DNA of 64,000 bases from Isosphaeraceae bacterium. GTDB taxonomy: Bacteria; Planctomycetota; Planctomycetia; Isosphaerales; Isosphaeraceae. This document shows positions 51,845 through 58,445 of the stretch, in pieces. The notes beneath the pieces are model-generated. The model was not told the origin of the DNA. It made no database searches and saw only the letters and a list, made by a program, of their open reading frames with translations. The position numbers were made by a program, and so were the translations under genes. The stretch's first letter is position 1. Every line of letters begins with the position of its first letter. The stretch covers positions 1-64,000 of the forward strand of contig JAJPJC010000076.1 in NCBI GenBank assembly GCA_021324445.1. The letters run 5' to 3'.

Positions 51845-51939
51845 GCGGCCCCGAGGAGACGGGACGGGGGCCGGCGTCTGCCATTTCCATTGTTCAGTTG
51901 ATTGCATCTTCACGCTGACCACTGAAGAGGAGTGTGCTG

Positions 51940-52695
51940 ATGGTCGCGGCAACGTCGCAGGCGCGGCCTCTGGCCGGAGATCCGGAGGCTGCGCGTGGGG
52001 TCGCGGTGCGGATCCGCGGGTTGACCAAGCAGTTCGGCAGCGGCGAGCAGCGGGTCCAGGCCTTGCGCGGGCTGGACTGGGACGTGTACCACGGCCAGAT
52101 GACGCTGCTCGTCGGTCCGTCCGGTTGCGGCAAGACGACCTTGCTGTCGGTCATCGCGGGCATCCTCGACTGCGACAGCGGCAGCGTCGACATCTTCGGC
52201 CAGTCGTTAACGGGGATGGGCGACCGGTCGCGGACAAGCTTCCGCGCCCGGAACATCGGGTTCGTCTTCCAGCAGTACAACCTCCTGCCCGCCCTGACGG
52301 CGGCCGAGAACGCGGCGGTCCCGCTGGTGATCGCCGGCTGGTCCCGGGAGCGGGCCGTGCGCCGGGCCGTCGACGTGCTGAATTCACTCGGCATGAGCAC
52401 GAAGCAGGGCAGCCTGCCCAGTCAGCTCTCGGGGGGCCAGATGCAGCGGGTGGCGATTGCGCGGGCGCTGGTGCACCAGCCGCGGCTGCTGGTCTGCGAC
52501 GAGCCGACCGCGGCGCTGGATCATGAGACCGGCCTGAGCGTGATGGGCCTGCTGCGGGAGACGGCGGTCCGGCCCGATCGAGCGGTCCTGGTCGTCACCC
52601 ACGATAACCGCGTCTTCCCGTTCGGCGACCGGATCGCGCACATGGACGACGGCCGGATCGTCCAGGTCCAGGAGTGGCCCGGTGCAGCCGCTTGA
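51940..52695 (+). CDS. devA: ABC transporter ATPase, DevA/LolD type
   Basis: 251 residues with all ABC motifs: Walker A GPSGCGKTT, Q-loop FVFQQYNLLP, signature LSGGQMQRVAIARAL, Walker B LLVCDEPTAALD and H-loop VVTHD. It belongs to the DevA/MacB/LolD group that powers mechanotransmission-type exporters. ATG 51940 follows GAGGAG at seven bases; GTG 51934 is too close to it. A decayed heptamer hairpin (TTCAGTTG...CACTGAA, about 51893-51926) lies just upstream. Confidence 0.9.
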   Translation: MVAATSQARPLAGDPEAARGVAVRIRGLTKQFGSGEQRVQALRGLDWDVYHGQMTLLVGPSGCGKTTLLSVIAGILDCDSGSVDIFGQSLTGMGDRSRTSFRARNIGFVFQQYNLLPALTAAENAAVPLVIAGWSRERAVRRAVDVLNSLGMSTKQGSLPSQLSGGQMQRVAIARALVHQPRLLVCDEPTAALDHETGLSVMGLLRETAVRPDRAVLVVTHDNRVFPFGDRIAHMDDGRIVQVQEWPGAAA

Positions 52696-52783
52696 GTCAG
52701 GAGTTCGGTTTCCTCAGGGCCGGCCGTCCTCGCCTCGCCCCGGCGCGGCCGGCCGCACGGCTCCCAACAATCGCGGGGATAGA

Positions 52784-53935
52784 ATGATCACGAAATACGC
52801 TTTACCGGTTCTCGCGGCAGCCGGAGTGGTCTTCTCGGTCTACACCGTGCTCAAGGCGCAGCAGGTGCCACCGCCGGCCCAACCCATCATCGAGCCGCCC
52901 ACGCGGCCCGACCGCGTCACCATGATCGCGGGCTCGGGGCTGGTGGAGGCGCGGCGCGAGAATATTCCCATCGGCGTGACCATCCCGGGCGTGGTCACCG
53001 CGGTCTACGTCAAGAAGGGCGAGAAGGTCCAGGCCGGCACCCCGCTCTTCCGGATCGACGACCGCGATTACCAGGCGCAGCTCCAGGTGCGTCAGGCCGA
53101 ACTGGCCTCGGCGCAGGCCCAGCTTCACAAGCTGCTCGCCGCGCCGCGACCCGAGGACGTGCCCCCGGCCCGGGCGGCGGCCGAGGAGGCGCAGGCCCGG
53201 ATGAACGACGCCGAGGCCGCCATGGCGCGCACCGAACGCCTCTTCCAGAAACACGTGGTGGCCGCCAGCGATTACGACAAGGACCGCTACGCCTTCCTGG
53301 CAGCCAAGGCCACCTACGCCAGGGCCAAGGCGGACCTGGAACGCGTCCTGGCCGGGACGTGGAAGGAGGACATCGCGGTGGCCAGGGCCGCCGTTCAGCT
53401 CGCCGCCAGCCAGGTCGACAGCATCAAGACGAACCTCGAGCGGCTCACCGTCCGGGCCCCGATGGACGGCGAGATCCTCCAGCTCAACATCCGGCTGGGT
53501 CAATATGCAGCCTTCGCCTGGAAGGAACCCATGATCGTGCTCGGGGACATCAAACGGCTACACGTCCGGGTCGACATCGACGAGAACGACCTGCCGCATT
53601 TCTCACGGGGTGCGGAGGCGGTCGCGACCCTCAAGGGGCGGCCCCAGGTGCGCTTCCCCTTGCGGTTCGTCTACGTCGAGCCCTACGTCATCCCCAAGCA
53701 GAGCTTGACCGGCTACAACTCCGAACGGGTGGATACGCGCGTTCTTCAGGTCATCTACGAGCTGCCGGAGGACCGTCCGATCGAGGTCCATGTCGGCCAG
53801 CAGATGGACGTCTACCTCAAGGCCACCCCGGCCGCGACGACGGGTTCACTCGATGTCCTCGGAGCCGCCGCTGAGTTGCCATTCGAGCCAGAATTGCACC
53901 AGGAGGGAGTCCTCTACCCCAACCTCGTCCGGTGA
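52784..53935 (+). CDS. devB: HlyD-family membrane fusion protein, DevB type
   Basis: 383 residues. One N-terminal anchor (YALPVLAAAGVVFSVYTVLK), lipoyl half (VVTAVYVKKGEKVQAGTPLF), long coiled-coil hairpin (LQVRQAELASAQAQLHKLLA to VAASQVDSIKTNLERL), second lipoyl half (LTVRAPMDGEILQLNIRLGQ) and beta-barrel. It links the ABC permease to an outer-membrane channel. The C-terminal ~30 residues overlap the convergent gene at 53846-54568 by 90 bases. ATG 52784 has a GGGGA site; the frame is open from 52682. Confidence 0.85.
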   Translation: MITKYALPVLAAAGVVFSVYTVLKAQQVPPPAQPIIEPPTRPDRVTMIAGSGLVEARRENIPIGVTIPGVVTAVYVKKGEKVQAGTPLFRIDDRDYQAQLQVRQAELASAQAQLHKLLAAPRPEDVPPARAAAEEAQARMNDAEAAMARTERLFQKHVVAASDYDKDRYAFLAAKATYARAKADLERVLAGTWKEDIAVARAAVQLAASQVDSIKTNLERLTVRAPMDGEILQLNIRLGQYAAFAWKEPMIVLGDIKRLHVRVDIDENDLPHFSRGAEAVATLKGRPQVRFPLRFVYVEPYVIPKQSLTGYNSERVDTRVLQVIYELPEDRPIEVHVGQQMDVYLKATPAATTGSLDVLGAAAELPFEPELHQEGVLYPNLVR

Positions 53936-54568
53936 GACCTGCCGGGCTGGTCGGGGTTTTTTCTCGCGGTTCTTGATGCGGGCGGCGGTCCGATCCCCGG
54001 TTGCACCCGCCTCCCCCTTCTTCGTCGGATCCTCGGTGGGGATCACCCGGAACCTCACGACCTGGATCGCGGGGGGACCCTGGGCGAGCTCGTCGTGGAG
54101 GATGATGCTCAGGTCATACTCGCCCGGCTTGAGTCCCTTGAGCGAGATCATGTTCCGCAAATAGATCAGCTCGGGCGGCTGCGGGCTCTCCGCCGTGTAA
54201 TCCAGCATCTTCTTCTTCTGGCGGACGACCGCCTTCTGACCCCGCCTGCGGATCTCCGCGTCCTGGGTCAGATGGGCCTGGTACTTGTCGTTGACCAAGG
54301 TCGTCTTGTAGCCGAGGGGACGATAGTAGACCAGGAGCTTCTCCTCGCTGGTCTGGGCGGCATCGGGCAGGGGTTCATAGGCTTCGTAACCGTCGATCGA
54401 GCGGCAGACGACCGCCTTCGACATCCGCAAGGTCTCACGGGCCGGCGGCTGCGACCGGTCCGGCCGTCCCTGGCGCCGATCTCCGGCCCGGCAGGTCCCG
54501 GCATGCCAGCCCAGGGCTGCGAACAGGCCGAGCCCAGCCACACTCGCGATCAGGAATCGTCCGCGCAT
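53846..54568 (-). CDS. Secreted hypothetical protein
   Basis: 240 residues with a signal peptide (LIASVAGLGLFAALGWHAGT). The middle has MSKAVVCRSIDGYEAYEPLP, LLVYYRPLGYKTTLVNDKYQ and LKGLKPGEYDLSIILHDELA, a beta-sandwich-like pattern. A basic linker (RIKNREKKPRPARQ) leads to an acidic end. Presumably periplasmic. Function unknown. Its last 30 codons are antisense to the 3' end of the HlyD gene. Confidence 0.7.
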   Translation of the reverse strand: MRGRFLIASVAGLGLFAALGWHAGTCRAGDRRQGRPDRSQPPARETLRMSKAVVCRSIDGYEAYEPLPDAAQTSEEKLLVYYRPLGYKTTLVNDKYQAHLTQDAEIRRRGQKAVVRQKKKMLDYTAESPQPPELIYLRNMISLKGLKPGEYDLSIILHDELAQGPPAIQVVRFRVIPTEDPTKKGEAGATGDRTAARIKNREKKPRPARQVSPDEVGVEDSLLVQFWLEWQLSGGSEDIE

Positions 54569-54799
54569 CGTGGGCCTCGTGGGTGCGCTCGCCGAAATGG
54601 TGCAGTGCTCCTTGCCGAGTCCTTTCTGCGCAGGTTAGGTTAGCCGACCATCGCGGAAAGAGCAAGGCGCTGTCGATTTCCAGCCCTGAGTGGTCGCGAG
54701 CGCGAGGAGACGGGGGTACTCGCGCCGCGGCTCGCATGGTATGATCAAAGGTCCGTTGTCCGCGCCGGGGAGAGGTTCCAAGCACGGGAAGGCCATCGC

Positions 54800-56251
54800 A
54801 TGGGCGAACTCAAACCACACCCGCATGCGCACGCATTTTCCGGGTTCCACGCGCTGGAGCGTGAAGGGCTGGTGGTCGCCAGTCGGCGGAACATGCTCAA
54901 GGCCAGCCTGGCGGGCCTCTGCGGCCTGAGCCTCGCCGACGTCTTGCGGCTCCGCTCGATGGCTGCGCCGGCGGGGAGCCCGGCCCCATCCGGCAAGGCG
55001 GTGATCCTCCTCTGGATGACCGGCGGCCCCAGCCAGATCGACACCTGGGACCCCAAGCCCGACCGACCCTACATGAACCGCGGGCCCTTCGGCGTGATCC
55101 CGACGAAGCTGCCGGGCGTCTTCATCTGCGAGCACCTGCCCAAGATGGCAGCGATGCTCGATCGGTTCACGATCCTCCGTTCGGTGGATGCGCGGCACAG
55201 CAATCACGAGCCGAACATGGTGTTCCAGACCGGTCACCTCGATGCCGCGCCGCGGATCAATCCCCGGGGCGGGATGTGTCCGGCCATCGGCAGCGTGGTC
55301 GCCAAGTGGCACGGGTCGAACCAACCCAGCATGCCGCCGTACGTCGTTTTTCAGGTCTCCCGGACCCACGTCGCCCGGGGGGGCGACCTCGGGCAGCAAT
55401 ACGACCCGTTCATCGCCAACCGGGCCGCCAAGCTCCCCATTTACACCAACGTCGGGGTCGCGACGGGCCGGCACACGGAGGGCGACTTCTTCCGGCTCGC
55501 GGGCGGGCTCAGCCACGACCGGCTCTTCGACCGCCGGCGGCTGCTCCAGGACCTGGACCGGCTGCGAACGCGGATCGACCACTCCCCCGCCATTGAGGTG
55601 ATGGACCGTCACACCCAGGCGGCGATGGAGCTCCTGGCGGGTCCTCGTGCCGCGCGGACCTTCGACCTCTCGCGGGAGCCGGCTCCCATCCGCGAGCGCT
55701 ACGGCCCTCACCTCTGGTGCCAGCAGGCCCTGCTGGCCAGGCGCCTGGTCGAGGCGGGCGTCGCGTTCGTGACGCTCGACCTGAGCTATCATCCGGCCTC
55801 GGGGACCTGGGACAACCACGGAGATAACATCCCGCCCTACGGCGGGATCAGCAAGGGGCTCAAACCTTTGCTGCCGCTGTTCGACCACCTGGTCACGACC
55901 CTGGTGACCGACCTGGAGGAGCGGGGCCTGCTCGACGACGTGCTGGTGATCGCCATGGGGGAATTCGGCCGCACGCCGATGATGGGCACCCAGGGAAGCA
56001 CCGACGGCCGCAATCACTGGGCGGTGGTGATGTCGATGGCGATGGCCGGCGGCGGCCTGCGCCACGGCCAGGTGATCGGCTCAACCGAGGCGGATGGCGG
56101 TCACATCAAGGAGCGGCCGGTCACGCCCGGCGACCTCGCCGCGACGATCTACCGGCACATGGGCGTGCCGCTCGATGCCACGTACACCGACGGCACCGGC
56201 CGCCCGCGATTCATCGTCGAGCAGGGCCGACCGATCGCCGAACTGTTCTGA
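54800..56251 (+). CDS. DUF1501 family protein (second)
   Basis: 483 residues. A Tat-like leader begins at ASRRNMLKASLAGLCGLSLA after a ~28-residue extension. Family strings: VILLWMTGGPSQIDTWDPKP, LPKMAAMLDRFTILRSVDAR, HSNHEPNMVFQTGH, LDLSYHPASGTWDNHGDN, and AMGEFGRTPMMGTQGSTDGR with NHWAVVM. Same DUF1501 fold as the gene at 48402, but more distant and without a DUF1549 partner next to it. Function unknown; probably exported and folded in the cytoplasm before export. Confidence 0.9.
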   Translation: MGELKPHPHAHAFSGFHALEREGLVVASRRNMLKASLAGLCGLSLADVLRLRSMAAPAGSPAPSGKAVILLWMTGGPSQIDTWDPKPDRPYMNRGPFGVIPTKLPGVFICEHLPKMAAMLDRFTILRSVDARHSNHEPNMVFQTGHLDAAPRINPRGGMCPAIGSVVAKWHGSNQPSMPPYVVFQVSRTHVARGGDLGQQYDPFIANRAAKLPIYTNVGVATGRHTEGDFFRLAGGLSHDRLFDRRRLLQDLDRLRTRIDHSPAIEVMDRHTQAAMELLAGPRAARTFDLSREPAPIRERYGPHLWCQQALLARRLVEAGVAFVTLDLSYHPASGTWDNHGDNIPPYGGISKGLKPLLPLFDHLVTTLVTDLEERGLLDDVLVIAMGEFGRTPMMGTQGSTDGRNHWAVVMSMAMAGGGLRHGQVIGSTEADGGHIKERPVTPGDLAATIYRHMGVPLDATYTDGTGRPRFIVEQGRPIAELF

Positions 56252-56257
56252 ATTGAA

Positions 56258-56333
56258 GGAACCACAGATGAACGCTGATGAGAGAAAGAATGCACGGCCT
56301 TTCCCGACGCTATCTGTGGTCATCTGTAGTTCC
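56258..56333. repeat. Intergenic hairpin overlapping the sulfatase-like stop
   Basis: GGAACCACAGATGAACGC...(56258) and its imperfect complement CTGTGGTCATCTGTAGTTCC (56314-56333) lie between convergent genes. The right arm contains the last codons and TGA stop of the leftward gene. Related ACAGATGA hairpins are familiar from other planctomycete intergenic regions. A bidirectional terminator role is possible. Confidence 0.55.
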
Positions 56334-58287
56334 TTGGTTTGATGCGGTCGAGCCGTTGCCGGAGCCGCTCCAGGATGGGCTGCATCCCCTCGATCCGGGC
56401 CCGATTGACGAGCTCGTCGGGATCGTCGTGCTCGTGGAATAACAGCTCCCTTCCGTCTTTCTCACTGCGGATGTACACATAATCCCCTTCGGCCAGGGAA
56501 CTCAGCGGGCCGCGCGCCGCCGGTGATCGACCGAGACTGGGATTGGTCGGGTTCGGTGCCGTCAGCTCGGAGATCACTCCCTCGTCGTCACAATCCTCCC
56601 CGGCAGCCGCGGGAGAGGGAGCGCGCCACAGCCGGGTCAGCGACCGCCCCGGGAACGGCGAATTGGCTCCCAGGCCAGTCAGGTCGACGATCGTCGCCGG
56701 CAGGTCGCGGAGGCTGACCGTTTCGGGCACGACCCCTGGGCCCTGGCTGCCCGCCGGCACGACGATCACCAGCGGCACTCGAATCTCCGGTCGATACAGA
56801 CTCTCCCCATGCTCGAACAGCTTGTGCTCACCCAGCTCTTCGCCGTGGTCGGCGGTGACGATCACCACGGTCCGATCGAGCACACCAAGCCGGTGCAGGG
56901 TCTCGAACAATTCCGCCAGGCGATCGTCCAGGTAGGCCAGACAGTTGTCATACGAGTCGCGCACCAGCTCGCGAAAGTGGGGGATCAAGCTGGCTTTGTC
57001 GATCGTCTTCCATTGTTCGACCAGGAGCGTGTAATCGGCGAGGGTCCGGGGTCCCGGTCCAAAACGGAACCCGGCCCCTTCCGGAGGGAGGTAGGGCGTA
57101 TGGGCATCGAAGTAATTGAGGAAGGCGAAGAAGGGGCGTCCCGGCTCGGGACGATTCGCGAGCCAGTCGAGAAACTCGCGATTGATCGAGCCGGCATCCT
57201 TCCGGCTGGGGGCCAGGAGCCACTGGATCAGGGATTGGACCCGGGCGTGCAGGGGTTGTCCCGGGGTGAGACGATCCCTCAGCAACAGACTCAGGGTGGC
57301 GACCGCGGTCCAGCCGCGCTCGACCAGCGTCGCTGTCCGCACGGGACGAAGGTGAGCAAAATCCAGGACGTAGTCCTCATAATGCGTGAAGCCGCGGTCC
57401 AGGCCCGTGTCAGACGAGCAATACTCGGTATTGGCCACGAAACCCGCGGTCGCATAGCCGCGAGACCCGAGGTACGCCGCCAGGGTGGGGAACTGGCCGC
57501 GCAGGGGAGTGACCCACTGGACATCGAGCTCATGGGGCCAGCGGCCGGTGAACAGGCTGGCGTGGGACGGCAAGGTCCAGGGCGCGGTGGCCCGCGCTTC
57601 ATCGAAGCGGATGCCCCGCTGCGCCAGGCGGTCCAGGGTTCGGCTGGTGGCCCGCGGATAGCCGTAAAGGCTCAGGTGATCGGCCCGCACCGTGTCCAGC
57701 ACGATCAAGAGCACGTTGGGCGAATTCGCCGGGGGGAGGGGACGACTCGTCTCGCGCCGTTGTTTGAGCCAGTCGCCTCCGAAGACCAAACCCGCCACGA
57801 CCGGGACGAATCCCAGCATCGCGGCCAGGCTCACCGTCAACCATCGCCGGGCGGATCGCTCCAGCCAGGGGACCAGGCGGAGGGCGATTCCCCAGGCCAG
57901 GAGCAGCCAGGCCCAGGGGTAGACGCCCGGGCCGGCGACCAAGAGCGCCGGCAGAATCGCGGCCGCGGTGAGCAGTCGGGGGCAGAGCCAGCTCCCTGGG
58001 CGGCCACCGACCTTGGTAAGAACGGCCAGGAACAGGCCGACCCCGAAAAAGAGCAGCAGATTCGCCAGGGGAACCAGCCAGACAAAGTGCCGGCTCATCA
58101 TGTACAGCCGGCCGGTGGGGTGAATGGCCCGGCAGAGGACCCTCGTGCCGACTTCCAGCCAGCCGGCGGCCAGTCCGCACGCCGCGGCCATCGCCAGCAC
58201 GTCCCACGGGCCGGGTCGGTTCAGGCCCACCAGGGTCGGGCCGGACCCCAGCGAGCCGTGCTTGGGATTGCCGTGGTTGACAGCCAT
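56320..58287 (-). CDS. Sulfatase-like membrane hydrolase/transferase
   Basis: 655 residues. About five membrane helices span residues 30-175 (PWDVLAMAAACGLAAGWLEV; WLVPLANLLLFFGVGLFLAV; RWLTVSLAAMLGFVPVVAGL), then an alkaline-phosphatase/sulfatase domain: NVLLIVLDTVRADHLSLYGY, APWTLPSHASLFTGRWPHEL, TVVIVTADHGEELGEHKLFE. The CxPxR formylglycine site is replaced by TLPSH, so a Thr may be the nucleophile, as in phospholipid-head-group transferases. It more likely acts on phosphate esters or transfers a head group than hydrolyses sulfate. ATG 58287 is preferred (GGGGG upstream); GTG 58326 is possible. Confidence 0.85.
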   Translation of the reverse strand: MAVNHGNPKHGSLGSGPTLVGLNRPGPWDVLAMAAACGLAAGWLEVGTRVLCRAIHPTGRLYMMSRHFVWLVPLANLLLFFGVGLFLAVLTKVGGRPGSWLCPRLLTAAAILPALLVAGPGVYPWAWLLLAWGIALRLVPWLERSARRWLTVSLAAMLGFVPVVAGLVFGGDWLKQRRETSRPLPPANSPNVLLIVLDTVRADHLSLYGYPRATSRTLDRLAQRGIRFDEARATAPWTLPSHASLFTGRWPHELDVQWVTPLRGQFPTLAAYLGSRGYATAGFVANTEYCSSDTGLDRGFTHYEDYVLDFAHLRPVRTATLVERGWTAVATLSLLLRDRLTPGQPLHARVQSLIQWLLAPSRKDAGSINREFLDWLANRPEPGRPFFAFLNYFDAHTPYLPPEGAGFRFGPGPRTLADYTLLVEQWKTIDKASLIPHFRELVRDSYDNCLAYLDDRLAELFETLHRLGVLDRTVVIVTADHGEELGEHKLFEHGESLYRPEIRVPLVIVVPAGSQGPGVVPETVSLRDLPATIVDLTGLGANSPFPGRSLTRLWRAPSPAAAGEDCDDEGVISELTAPNPTNPSLGRSPAARGPLSSLAEGDYVYIRSEKDGRELLFHEHDDPDELVNRARIEGMQPILERLRQRLDRIKPRNYR

Positions 58288-58354
58288 CCGGACCCCCGGC
58301 CGACGATGCCAGCTCACTCGATCCACACCAAGGGGAAAGGAGCCACTCCAAAAA

Positions 58355-58434
58355 GATCGGCGGACGGAGCCGCCTCCTACAAGAAGACGCCGGATTTGGA
58401 CCCCGTGTAGGAGCCGGCTCTGTCCGGCGACTCT
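58355..58434. repeat. Dispersed hairpin repeat, copy B
   Basis: An 80-bp sequence that, on the minus strand, reads AGAGTCGCCGGACAGAGCCG, then GGTCCAAATCCGGCGTCTTC and GGCTCCGTCCGCCGATC, matching copy A at 49695-49768 through almost its whole length. Arms CGGACGGAGCCGCCTCCTAC and GTAGGAGCCGGCTCTGTCCG can pair. It lies between two leftward genes. Confidence 0.65.
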
Positions 58435-58445
58435 TCGATCCGCTG

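Noticed and set aside
56809-58410. A 533-codon rightward open frame
   Set aside because: Antisense to the sulfatase-like gene, no recognisable domain, Gln/Gly/Arg composition.
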